64,000 nucleotides of DNA from Aeromicrobium marinum DSM 15272 (GCF_000160775.2 NZ_CM001024.1:2754591-2818590), one strand, 5' to 3'; shown: positions 54,601-62,064, numbered from the stretch's first letter. Numbers and translations: made by a program. The notes: a model not told the origin generated them from the sequence alone.

Positions 54601-55928
54601 CCGGCCCCGACCGCCTGGTCCTCCGCTGCCGCCTCGACGGCCACATCGGCATCTTCGGCTGCCGCCTCGTCAGCGGCGTCGACGATGACCTCGGCTGGCT
54701 CCGGTGCTGCGAGCACCGACGGCTCGTCCTCGACCTGCGTCTCGTCCTCGACCGGCGGTGCGGGCGGGGCCGGCGGCTCGTCGGTGGCGTCCACGGGCGG
54801 CGGGGGCGGGGGTGGGGGTGAGAGGGGGGCCGGTGCGTCGGTGTGGTCCGCCGCCTCAGTCGTTCGCGGGTCGGCGGCGCCGGCCGCCACGGAGGTCCAT
54901 GCCGGGATCGCCACGGACCGCCACCGCTCGGCGCGTCCGCCGGTGGTGCGATGGTCCAGGCCGCCCGCCGCGATCATCGCGCCGGCCGCGACGGTCCGCG
55001 CCGGGTCGGCGTCCGAGACGATGTCCAGGTCGAGCTCGCCGGACACCGCCTGCGCCAGCAGCGGGATGCGGGCTGCGCCGCCCACCGTCAGCACCGTGGT
55101 GACCCGCTGGCCGCTGGAGTCGATGGCGGTGCGCAGCAGCGTGACGACGGACAGCGCCCAGGGCCGGGCGATCTCCTCGAGCTCGGCCCGCACGAGGCGG
55201 AGCTTCGCGTCCGGCCCGCCGATCTGCGTGGTCAGGGTGACGGCCGACCGGATCGACAGCGACTCCTTCGCCTCCCGGCACTGCAGGAGGAACTCGCGGG
55301 CAGCCGCGACGGTGTCGGGATCGGTCGGGTCGATGACGTCGCCGCGTTCACCGAGACTCTCCACCAGGTGGTGCAGGATCCGGGCGTCGAGCTCGTCACC
55401 GGCGGCGTGGGCCTGCATCGCCGGATGGCCGGCCACGGTGGGCCGCGGCGTCCGGCAGCCCTGGACCACGGAGGCGCCCGACGTCTGGGCGCCGAGGTCG
55501 AGCACCGCGACGGAGTCGTCGAGGCGACCCCCGCCTGCCAGGTGTCCGCGGACGGCAGCCTCGGCGTCGGTGATGACGGTGACGCGCCGGCCGGCCCGTG
55601 CGTGGATCGCCTCGCGGGCGACCTCGGTGGCCCGGGTGGTCCACCAGGCGGGGATCGCCACGACGACCCCTCGGCCCGCGGTGGGTCGGGGGGTGACGCC
55701 GCACTCGACCATCGCCCGCACGACCTCGGCGGCGTACAGGTCGTGCGCGTGCTCGTGACGGATCCGGCCGTCGTCGTCGCGGTGCACCAGCGGGACGGGA
55801 TCGCCGACCCGGGCGGTCAGGTCGCTCATGACCCGTCGGCGTGACGCGTCGACCGGCAAGCGGATCCATCGGCCGTCGTCGAACACGACCGTGGTGCCTC
55901 CGGCACCGACGTCAATCCCGATCGCCAC
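51606..55928 (-). CDS. Giant Hsp70-like ATPase with disordered region and membrane anchor
   Basis: This is a 1440-residue protein. Residues 1-325 are an Hsp70/actin-type ATPase: phosphate-1 GIDVGAGGTTVV, VVVAIPAWW, phosphate-2 VLDLGAQTSGAS (143-154) and adenosine motif TVGGAARIPLL. There is no Hsp70 substrate-binding domain. Instead, about 970 residues of Ala/Asp/Glu/Pro-rich disorder follow, interrupted by arginine clusters such as GRRRRLLPP and ARRRRRHDPAP. One membrane helix (GGALLLLLVIGGAQMAWA, about 1304-1321) and a 120-residue Pro/Thr-rich outer tail end the protein. Topology predicts the ATPase inside and the tail in the wall. Inference: it senses wall state and signals to the LuxR protein encoded next in the operon. 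GTG start with AGGA upstream. Confidence 0.82.
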   Translation of the reverse strand: MAIGIDVGAGGTTVVFDDGRWIRLPVDASRRRVMSDLTARVGDPVPLVHRDDDGRIRHEHAHDLYAAEVVRAMVECGVTPRPTAGRGVVVAIPAWWTTRATEVAREAIHARAGRRVTVITDAEAAVRGHLAGGGRLDDSVAVLDLGAQTSGASVVQGCRTPRPTVAGHPAMQAHAAGDELDARILHHLVESLGERGDVIDPTDPDTVAAAREFLLQCREAKESLSIRSAVTLTTQIGGPDAKLRLVRAELEEIARPWALSVVTLLRTAIDSSGQRVTTVLTVGGAARIPLLAQAVSGELDLDIVSDADPARTVAAGAMIAAGGLDHRTTGGRAERWRSVAIPAWTSVAAGAADPRTTEAADHTDAPAPLSPPPPPPPPVDATDEPPAPPAPPVEDETQVEDEPSVLAAPEPAEVIVDAADEAAAEDADVAVEAAAEDQAVGAGAVQEPPVDVTPHDDPADDAAAPVPHPDEVAAAPAPEQEPAPAEDLTLDAVEDVAVGPEDTAEVVDDEAEPVADPPPAVVQETEPVDEHLPAVRLDASLSAPDETEVVVHEPQDRAGAEDDAAAEEPVATPADPLSAPESLPRPVYYTVPVAFPEEPVDQAPVPVEDQGDHAEVTADDEEEPEDVWPFDTAPAEPAPADDVDRDADAPGTAPRRRWWRRRDAMTGETVENTEHESTGAWPAEHDVAEGNAPEDAASEDAGPDPIEALDLGDELLGRRRQTRRGVFRPAPVDDSAEELADDTASPVVDELGDDAGDDAAEVTSPGRRRRLLPPDDTDVEGLDATVLDATVLDEAASAGLPSDDLDMPWPARSRRATGRRRAADVPDSTDDIGPETPAVADHHVQDDDAPVPGRRRRTTPTDPLDEARESLEEEPPPTARARRLGRRRRVEDGRDATDEAPLDATPAPEALADNTAVESTVTEDSAVEDGAADPDTVDPDSFDTAADRFDTGRAAGRRARSRRSRRPTTPVDDLAGAATDTEGTEDAEQTPDLVPDTVVDPVEATAEEPTGRRGRSARRRRRHDPAPTTIHEDSATEDAQHPADDVVETVVDTTDPAADPDPEPTDDTADAGTVAGRRARPARRRRRHDPAPAATPEDAGTEDAQPPVDEVGDAVVEPDPTVEGHEALAPPPPPPPPPPHGASLTPPPGVPLPVPVAPAPVVADPSMAWMSSSAPDRRSRRRRRGRRSRTAPPAEITATPWQQRLVHDPFAPAPVAESADPEDVVLEDALEDVGANDETTPINDDVVDAEIVDEDVDDDSPGGDAAAGADDAGPTDVDPTEEPGDGRGDEPGRRRRRGRYSRAGGALLLLLVIGGAQMAWAERSDSDAAPPETTPRSATATEPPADAPDDTPAPTSAPTAEVTPPGSDTATPGTNPRRSVPVAPRRTTPAPTTAPVPVPVEPSPTATSTPPPSEPPPTEPTPSPTPSDPPEEPADPETGD

Positions 55929-56005
55929 GCGTGGTCGTCCTGTTCTGTCTCCGAGATGGGTGCAGTCCGGTCAGCACGCACGGCGACGGACCGGATCAAC
56001 GGCTC

Positions 56006-56011
56006 AGCCTA
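56006..56011 (-). promoter_or_regulatory. -10 candidate for the hsp70-like/luxR operon
   Basis: TAGGCT on the minus strand is about 78 bp upstream of the GTG at 55928, leaving a leader of roughly 70 nt. Confidence 0.4.
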
Positions 56012-56040
56012 GACCGAAGTGGGGCGATCGCGCAGACGAA

Positions 56041-56079
56041 CCCCTAATCGACATCCCCTAGTCCCCGTCGGTTCCCCTA
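56041..56079 (+). promoter_or_regulatory. Three CCCCTA direct repeats, candidate operator
   Basis: CCCCTA occurs at 56041-56046, 56055-56060 and 56074-56079, each preceded by two A/T bases and followed by A or G. They lie between the divergent promoters of the Hsp70-like operon and the iniB-like gene. Repeated half-sites at this position suit a LuxR-type activator. Confidence 0.4.
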
Positions 56080-56150
56080 GCCCGGAGTCCCGTCGCACCC
56101 GTCAGGGAAGTGGGGGGATTGACCCCGATTCGTGGTACGGCACGCCTGCG

Positions 56151-56203
56151 TAGTGTCGAGCAGGTTCGTGCCCCGATCTGGGGCAGACGACACCTTCAGG
56201 AGA
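56151..56203 (+). promoter_or_regulatory. Promoter and ribosome binding site of iniB-like gene
   Basis: TAGTGT (56151-56156) is the likely -10. A CCCC-GATCT-GGGG stem-loop (56170-56184) sits in the leader. AGGAGA (56198-56203) lies five bases before the ATG at 56209. A TTGACC at 56119-56124 is too far from the -10 to be its -35. Confidence 0.4.
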
Positions 56204-56208
56204 ATCCC

Positions 56209-57939
56209 ATGGACACCACCACCCTTTTGAACTTCATTCTCGGGCTACTGGGTAGCAGCGCGCAGGCCGAGGCCTTCGCCGAGGATCCGGACGGCGCTCT
56301 CGCCGCAGCAGGCCTCGGCGGCATCAGCTGCGCCGACGTCGACGCGGTCCTGCCCGTCGTCGCCGACTACCTGCCCATCGCCGCCGGCGGCTACGGCTCG
56401 CTGCACGGCCACTCCGACGTCGCCTCGCAGCTCAAGGCCCTCGTCAGCGTCTACCCCCCCGGAACCGTCACCAACATCGCGCAGAACATCTGGGCCGACG
56501 GTGACGTCACCCAGGCCTTCGGCTTCGGCTCCGGCGTGACCGTCGCGGGCGAGGACAACGTGACCGCCGGTCGCGACGCCTACAACGCGCAGGACGACGG
56601 CGTCATCGCCGGCGGCGACGCGACCGTGGCCCACGACGACGCGATCGTCGCCGGTGGCAACGCTGCCGAGGACGACGCGATCGTCGCCGGTGGCAACGCC
56701 GCTGAGGACGACGCCCAGATCGCCGGTGGCAACGCTGCCGAGGACGACGCCATCGCTTCCGGTGGCGACGCTGCCGAGGACGGCGCCCAGATCGGCGACA
56801 CCGACAACTCCGACAACTCCGACAACTCGGACAACTCGGACAACTCCACCGAGGACAACGACGGTGTCGACCTCGAGGCGGGCGACAACAACGCCGGTCA
56901 GGACAACTCCACCGAGGACAACGATGGTGTCGACCTCGAGGCGGGCGACAACAACGCCGGTCAGGACAACTCCGACAACTCCGACAACTCGGACAACTCG
57001 GACAACTCCGACAACTCGGTGACCGAGGACAACGACGGTGTCGACCTGGAGAACGGTGACAACAACGCCGGCCAGGACAACTCGGACAGCTCGGTGACCG
57101 AGGACAACGACGGCGTCGACCTCGAGGCGGGCGACAACAACGCCGGTCAGGACAACTCCGACAACTCCGACAACTCGGACAACTCGGACAACTCCACCGA
57201 GGACAACGACGGTGTCGACACCGAGGGTGCGTACACCGAGGACAACGACGGCAACGACTTCGAGAACGGTGGCCAGGTCGGCGATTCGGACGACTCGACC
57301 ACCTCGGGCGACGTCGACAACTCGACCACCTCGGGTGACGTCGACAACTCGATCGAGGACAACGACGGTGTCGACCTGGAGAACGGCCCGAACAACGCCG
57401 GCCAGGACAACTCGACCACGTCGGGTGACGTCGACAACTCGACCGAGGACAACGACGGTCTGGACATCGAGACGAACAACGCCAACGCCGCCGGCGGTGC
57501 CCTGAGCACCTCGGTCGTCGACGACGACTCGATCTCGCTGGGCACGCTGACGCTGGACTCGAACAACACGACCGACAACTCGACCACGTCGGGCGATGTC
57601 GACAACTCGATCGAGGACAACGACGGCACGGACCTGGAGAACGGTGGCACGGTCGGCAACACGTCGGGCGACGCCACCACGACCACCGACAACTCGAACA
57701 ACTCGAACCAGGGCAACACGACTGACTCGAGCACCACGGCGGGCGACACCTTCACGGGTGACAACGTCGGCGGCGACAACTTCGAGTCGGGCGGCGGCGA
57801 CGTGTTCTCCGGTGACAGCAACCAGCAGAACAACGCGCAGGACACCGGCAACGTGGTCGAGGGCGACTACGTCTCCGACCAGGGCACGATCGTCGACGAC
57901 GTCAGCGAGGCTGGCGCAGGCGGCATCGTCTTCCCGTGA
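56209..57939 (+). CDS. iniB: IniB-like acidic repeat protein
   Basis: This 576-residue protein starts with an IniB-type N-terminal domain (about 1-110: TTLLNFILGLLGSSAQAEAF; AADYLPIAAGG-like stretch; NIAQNIWADGDVTQAFGFG). Then come AIVAGGNAAEDD repeats (about 140-200). A very acidic low-complexity region of about 370 residues follows, built from DNS triplets and TEDNDGVDLEAGDNNAGQ units. The C-terminus is GAGGIVFP. There is no signal peptide or membrane helix. In mycobacteria, iniB heads the cell-wall-stress operon iniBAC; its role is unknown. Here it precedes two dynamin genes but is separated from them by a strong hairpin. ATG start with AGGAGA. Confidence 0.8.
   Translation: MDTTTLLNFILGLLGSSAQAEAFAEDPDGALAAAGLGGISCADVDAVLPVVADYLPIAAGGYGSLHGHSDVASQLKALVSVYPPGTVTNIAQNIWADGDVTQAFGFGSGVTVAGEDNVTAGRDAYNAQDDGVIAGGDATVAHDDAIVAGGNAAEDDAIVAGGNAAEDDAQIAGGNAAEDDAIASGGDAAEDGAQIGDTDNSDNSDNSDNSDNSTEDNDGVDLEAGDNNAGQDNSTEDNDGVDLEAGDNNAGQDNSDNSDNSDNSDNSDNSVTEDNDGVDLENGDNNAGQDNSDSSVTEDNDGVDLEAGDNNAGQDNSDNSDNSDNSDNSTEDNDGVDTEGAYTEDNDGNDFENGGQVGDSDDSTTSGDVDNSTTSGDVDNSIEDNDGVDLENGPNNAGQDNSTTSGDVDNSTEDNDGLDIETNNANAAGGALSTSVVDDDSISLGTLTLDSNNTTDNSTTSGDVDNSIEDNDGTDLENGGTVGNTSGDATTTTDNSNNSNQGNTTDSSTTAGDTFTGDNVGGDNFESGGGDVFSGDSNQQNNAQDTGNVVEGDYVSDQGTIVDDVSEAGAGGIVFP
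56640..57640 (+). repeat. Coding tandem-repeat tract in iniB-like gene
   Basis: The tract nests three repeat levels: 9-bp GACAACTCC/G units in runs (around 56803-56847, 56967-57020 and 57150-57195); units of about 60 bp encoding TEDNDGVDLEAGDNNAGQDN; and 36-bp units encoding NAAEDDAIVAGG. All periods are multiples of three, so expansion or contraction keeps the frame. Confidence 0.85.
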
Positions 57940-57983
57940 TGAGCTGAACCCCGCCCCACGGTGACGTCGTCACCATGAGGTGG

Positions 57984-58022
57984 ACGAACCCCCGGAACCA
58001 GCATCTGGTTCCGGGGGTTCGT
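57984..58022 (+). terminator. Perfect 18-bp hairpin between iniB- and iniA-like genes
   Basis: Arms 57984-58001 and 58005-58022 pair without mismatch around a CAT loop. It lies 45 bp after the iniB-like stop. Either the operon ends here, or read-through is limited so that the dynamins are made at lower level than the IniB-like protein. Confidence 0.8.
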
Positions 58023-58070
58023 CGTTCCCCCCGTGTGGCACCATGGCCGCGAAGGAGTTGAGCCACGCCC

Positions 58071-59918
58071 ATGAGTCCCGTCACCGCCGTACCGCCTCGC
58101 GCCGCACAGATGGCGTCGTTGCTGTCCGACGCCGCGGCGCTGGCTGCCGAGACCGAGCGGGACGACCTCGTCGGGCGCCTCACGACCCTGGCCGAGCGGG
58201 TGAAGGACCCCACGATGCGGGTGGTCGTGGTCGGTCAGTTCAAACAGGGCAAGAGCGCGCTGGTCAACGCGCTCGTCGACGCGCCGGTGTGCCCGGTCGA
58301 CGACGTCGTGGGCACGGCGGTGCCGACCGTGGTCAGCCACGGCGAGACCATCACGGCCACCCTCTACACCGAGCTCGACGGGGTCACCGAGCTGCAGGCC
58401 AAGGCCATCCGTCCCGACCGGCTGCGCGACCACGTCACCGAGGCCGCCAAACGGTCCGATGGGGTGCGGCCCGTGCGCGTCGACGTGACCCTGCCGAGCA
58501 CGGTGCTCGCAGGGGGCCTGGTGCTGGTCGACACCCCCGGCGTCGGCGGCACCACCAGCTCGCACGCCGCGAGCACCCTCACCATGCTGCCCAGCGCCGA
58601 CGCGGTCCTGATGCTGTCGGACGCCAGCCAGGAGTACACCGACCCCGAGCTGAGCTTCCTGAAGCAGGCCATGTCGCTGTGCCCCACGGTCACCTGCGTG
58701 CTCAGCAAGATCGACCCCCACCCGCACTGGCGCGACATCGCCGAGGCCGACCGCCGTCACCTCACCAATGCCGGGCTCGACGTGCCGCTCGTGCCGGTGT
58801 CGGCGTCCTTGCACCAGCAGGCGACCTCGATGGGTGACGCTGAGCTCGACGTGGAGTCCGGCATCCCCGAGCTGGTGCAACGGCTGCAGACCGACGTGGT
58901 CGAGCGGGTGCTCGACCAGACCGCCGAGGCGGTCGGACACCAGGTGCTGTCGGTCGTCGACCACCTGTCGTTGTCGTTGGAGTCCGAGCTGCAGATCCTG
59001 CGCGATCCGCGCCAGGGCGCCAAGGTCGTCAAGTCGCTGCAGGAGGCGCAGGCCGCGGCCAACGCCCTGGGCCAGCGGTCGGCGAAGTGGCAGCAGACCC
59101 TCACCGACGGGGTCGCCGACTTCAACAACGACATCGACTACGACCTGCGCGACCGCCTCCGCAGCGTCGGCCGGGAGGCCGAGGTGCTGATCGAGGACTG
59201 CGACCCGGGTGAGTCGTGGGACGAGATCGGCGCCTGGCTGGCCGACTCGATCGCGCAGGCGGTGGGCGACAACTTCGTGTGGGCGCACCAACGGTCCGAG
59301 CACCTCGCCGCGGTCGTGGCCGACCACTTCGCGGTCGAGGGTGCGGTCGACCTGCCCCAGTTCCGTCTGTCCGACACCGAGGGCGTGCTCAACCCGATCG
59401 CGGGTCTGGAGCGGATCGAGACCGGCGAGCTGTCGATCCCGCAGAAGGTGCTCATCGGCATGCGCAGCTCCTACGGCGGCATCCTGATGTTCGGTGTGAT
59501 GACCAGCCTGGCCGGCATGGCCCTGATCAACCCCATCTCGATCGCGGCCGGCGTCATCATCGGCAGCTACGCCTACAAGCAGGAGGCCGAGCAGAGGCTC
59601 GACCGCCGTCGCAGCCTGGCCAAGGTCGCCGTCCGACGGCTGATCGAGGAGGCGATCTTCCAGGTCAGCAAGGAGGCCCGCGACCGGCTGAACGTGGCCC
59701 GCCGCACCCTGCGCGACCACTTCACCGATGTCGCCGCCAACATGAAGCGTTCGCTCAACGAGGCGATCGAGGCGGCCAAGTCCGGCGCCGGCGCCACCGA
59801 CGAGCGGTCCCAGCGGATCCAGCAGCTGGAGGAACGTGAGGCGCGTTTGCGCGACCTCGTGGCCCGGGCGACGGCGCTCGGTGCCGTGGACTCCCGCACC
59901 GAGAAGGTGAGCTCATGA
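58071..59918 (+). CDS. iniA: IniA-like bacterial dynamin-family GTPase
   Basis: This 615-residue dynamin-like GTPase has the P-loop GQFKQGKSALVNAL (55-62 core), G3 LVDTPGVGG and G4 SKID. A helical stalk/neck with coiled coils follows. A hydrophobic paddle near residues 465-505 (GGILMFGVMTSLAGMALINP, IAAGVIIGSYAYK) would insert into membrane. Mycobacterial IniA remodels membranes and is induced by wall-synthesis inhibitors. The ATG has AAGGAG 13 bases upstream, unusually far, so translation may be modest. The ATGA overlap with the iniC-like gene shows that the two GTPases are made as a pair. Confidence 0.87.
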   Translation: MSPVTAVPPRAAQMASLLSDAAALAAETERDDLVGRLTTLAERVKDPTMRVVVVGQFKQGKSALVNALVDAPVCPVDDVVGTAVPTVVSHGETITATLYTELDGVTELQAKAIRPDRLRDHVTEAAKRSDGVRPVRVDVTLPSTVLAGGLVLVDTPGVGGTTSSHAASTLTMLPSADAVLMLSDASQEYTDPELSFLKQAMSLCPTVTCVLSKIDPHPHWRDIAEADRRHLTNAGLDVPLVPVSASLHQQATSMGDAELDVESGIPELVQRLQTDVVERVLDQTAEAVGHQVLSVVDHLSLSLESELQILRDPRQGAKVVKSLQEAQAAANALGQRSAKWQQTLTDGVADFNNDIDYDLRDRLRSVGREAEVLIEDCDPGESWDEIGAWLADSIAQAVGDNFVWAHQRSEHLAAVVADHFAVEGAVDLPQFRLSDTEGVLNPIAGLERIETGELSIPQKVLIGMRSSYGGILMFGVMTSLAGMALINPISIAAGVIIGSYAYKQEAEQRLDRRRSLAKVAVRRLIEEAIFQVSKEARDRLNVARRTLRDHFTDVAANMKRSLNEAIEAAKSGAGATDERSQRIQQLEEREARLRDLVARATALGAVDSRTEKVSS

Positions 59919-61414
59919 CGATCGACGCCAACCGCAGCAGTGTGCCGATGGACACCGCCCGAGCCCTCCTGGCCTCGACGATGCGGCTGTACCGCCGCGA
60001 CCCCGCGATCACCGCGGAGCTGCAGACCTACAGCCGCCGTCTCGACGAGCCGCTGCGCATCGCGCTCGTCGGCTCGGTCAAGGCCGGCAAGTCGACCCTG
60101 CTCAACGCCCTCCTGGGCGAGCACCTGGCGCCCACGGACGCGCGGGAGTGCACCCGTGTCGTCACCTGGTACCGGCACGGCAACACCCCGAAGGTGAGGG
60201 CCTACCCGCTCGACGGCGGGGTGACCAAGCTGCCGCTGCTGCGTCAGGCCGACCGCCTCGAGCTGGAGCTCGGGGACCTGCGGGCCGAGGACCTCGAACG
60301 GCTCGAGGTCACCTGGCCGGCCGAGCAGCTGAGCGACCTCATCCTCATCGACACCCCCGGTACGGCCTCGATCTCGACCGACGTGTCCGGTCGCACCCAG
60401 GAGTTCCTGGCCCCTCGTGACGGCGTCTCGGGCGTCGACGCCGTGGTGTACATGCTGCGGTCGCTGCACACCTCCGACGTGGAGTTCCTGCACGAGCTGC
60501 ACGACCGCACCGGTCACGGTGCCTCGGCGCTGGGGTCGATCGCGGTGCTGTCCCGGGCCGACGAGCTCGGCGGCGGGCGTCTCGACGCGATGGTCTCGGT
60601 CAACCGGGCCGTGCAGCGGCTGCGCGCCGACCCGTCGCTCGACGGGCTCGTGGAGTCGGTCGTGCCGGTGGCCGGCCTGCTGGCGGTGGCCAGCTCGACG
60701 TTGCGGCAGTCGGAGTTCTCGGCGTTCGTGACCTTGGAGAAGCTGACCCGCGAGCGGCTGCAGCAGCTGCTGGTGTCGGCCGACCGGTTCATCGCCGCGG
60801 AGGAGGACGACCTGCCGAGCGCGAAGATCCGCGCCCAGCTGGTCGAGCGCTTCGGGCTCTACGGCATCCGCCTGGCGATCGCGACGCTGCGCACCGGCAT
60901 CGTCGACGCCCCGACGTTGTCGGCCGAGCTGGTGCGTCGCAGCGGGCTCGACGAGCTGCGCCGCGTGATCGACATCCACTTCCGGCAACGCAACCCCGAG
61001 CTCAAGGCGCACTCGGCGATCCTGGCGGTCTACCGGCTGCTGTCGGCACACCCGCGCGAGGACGCCCGGCCGCTGCTCGAGACGGCCGAGGAGTACCTGG
61101 CCAACTCGCACGCGTTCCGCGAGATGCGGCTCATCAGCCGGGTGCGCTCGGTCAAGTTCGCGATGGCCGCCGACGACCTCGAGGAGCTGACCCGGTTGAT
61201 CGGTGGAGACGGCACCGCGGCCCACCAGCGACTCGGTGCCGACCCCGACTCGGGTCTCGAGCAGCTCGATGCCCTGGCGCACGAGGCGCTGTGGAAGTGG
61301 GCCGACCTGGCCGACAACCCGCTCACCGATCGTGACACGGCCGCTGCGTGCCGGGTCGTGGTGCGCAGCTGCGAGGGCGTCATCGCCGATCTCGCCGTGC
61401 CCCAGCACGCCTGA
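59915..61414 (+). CDS. iniC: IniC-like bacterial dynamin-family GTPase
   Basis: This 499-residue partner GTPase has the P-loop GSVKAGKSTLLNALLG (53-60 core), G3 LILIDTPGTASIS and G4-like LSRADELGGG. The helical remainder is shorter than in the IniA-like protein and has no hydrophobic paddle. It is therefore likely the soluble half of a hetero-oligomer, as bacterial dynamin pairs often are. The four-base overlap with the iniA-like gene couples translation. It converges with a small membrane-protein gene 6 bp away. Confidence 0.85.
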   Translation: MTIDANRSSVPMDTARALLASTMRLYRRDPAITAELQTYSRRLDEPLRIALVGSVKAGKSTLLNALLGEHLAPTDARECTRVVTWYRHGNTPKVRAYPLDGGVTKLPLLRQADRLELELGDLRAEDLERLEVTWPAEQLSDLILIDTPGTASISTDVSGRTQEFLAPRDGVSGVDAVVYMLRSLHTSDVEFLHELHDRTGHGASALGSIAVLSRADELGGGRLDAMVSVNRAVQRLRADPSLDGLVESVVPVAGLLAVASSTLRQSEFSAFVTLEKLTRERLQQLLVSADRFIAAEEDDLPSAKIRAQLVERFGLYGIRLAIATLRTGIVDAPTLSAELVRRSGLDELRRVIDIHFRQRNPELKAHSAILAVYRLLSAHPREDARPLLETAEEYLANSHAFREMRLISRVRSVKFAMAADDLEELTRLIGGDGTAAHQRLGADPDSGLEQLDALAHEALWKWADLADNPLTDRDTAAACRVVVRSCEGVIADLAVPQHA

Positions 61415-61420
61415 GCGCGC

Positions 61421-62044
61421 TCAGTCCTCGGGATCGGGGCGCCGGTACTCCTTGGCCGTGCCCATCAGCAGCGGCGGCGCGACGAGCGGAGGCTTGGCGA
61501 CCAGCCACTCCTTGACCGCGCTCCGGGTCGCGAGCAGGCACGCGAGCAGCAGCAGGAGCAGCTGGACGGCGCTCAGCACGAGGTCGAGCTGGCCGCCACC
61601 CCGGAAGGCCGAGACGACCAGCAGGACCGGCACGTGCACCAGCGTCAGCACGAGCAGCGCGGTGCGACCCCCGGCCTGTCGCCGGCGCAGGGCGGCGACC
61701 GCCCGCAGCTCGGCCAGCACCATCAGCAGACCGAGGACCGCCACGACCGCCAGGCCGACGGTGACCGCCTGGCCGATGTCGGAGGACGAGTAGTCGGGCG
61801 CCTCCTCCATGAGCCGGTCCCGCAGGCTGCGACGGATCTCGGGGTAGCGCTGCGCCGCCAGCGCCGTGGGGACGGCGAAGGCCACGAGGCTGAGCCGCAC
61901 GAGCCAGGCCGTCATCGCGACGGACCGGGGGGCCGGCACCTCCTCGCGCTCGGGAAGGCCCGACGAGAAGCCCGGACGCCGCGGCGGGGGCGGTGCCGCG
62001 TCGGGCTCCTCACCGTCGGCCCGGTCCTCGCGGTCGCCTGTCAT
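61421..62044 (-). CDS. Small integral membrane protein of unknown function
   Basis: This 207-residue protein has a hydrophilic Pro-rich N-terminus (first 43 residues), then four hydrophobic helices (about 45-65, 90-112, 125-145 and 152-172) and a short cytoplasmic tail. No recognisable family motif. A TATCAT -10 box six bases before the ATG, with GGAG inside the gap, indicates a leaderless or near-leaderless transcript. It converges with the iniC-like gene, which may be coincidental. Confidence 0.7.
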   Translation of the reverse strand: MTGDREDRADGEEPDAAPPPPRRPGFSSGLPEREEVPAPRSVAMTAWLVRLSLVAFAVPTALAAQRYPEIRRSLRDRLMEEAPDYSSSDIGQAVTVGLAVVAVLGLLMVLAELRAVAALRRRQAGGRTALLVLTLVHVPVLLVVSAFRGGGQLDLVLSAVQLLLLLLACLLATRSAVKEWLVAKPPLVAPPLLMGTAKEYRRPDPED

Positions 62045-62050
62045 GCTCCG

Positions 62051-62056
62051 ATGATA
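62051..62056 (-). promoter_or_regulatory. -10 box of the small membrane protein gene
   Basis: TATCAT on the minus strand lies six bases before the ATG at 62044. It overlaps the region just after the DsbA-like gene's stop. Confidence 0.5.
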
Positions 62057-62064
62057 CGACTGCG

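Noticed and set aside
52509..54821. Long open frame on the plus strand opposite the Hsp70-like gene (770 codons)
   Set aside because: It is a by-product of the GC-rich third-position pattern of the real gene; the translation is low-complexity Arg/Gly/Val with no family motif. Similar antisense frames (for example 29852-32998 and 2519-3778, minus strand) were rejected for the same reason.
55951..55965. SLH-type motif (CCCATCTCGG on the minus strand) in front of the Hsp70-like gene
   Set aside because: It is only about 25 bp from the start codon, lacks the TACG half and has no -10 box 55 bp downstream. Probably chance.
57147..57851. Serine/leucine-rich protein on the minus strand opposite the iniB-like repeats
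   Set aside because: It is the reverse reading of the DNS/TEDND repeats (ELSELSELS pattern) and has no ribosome binding site.
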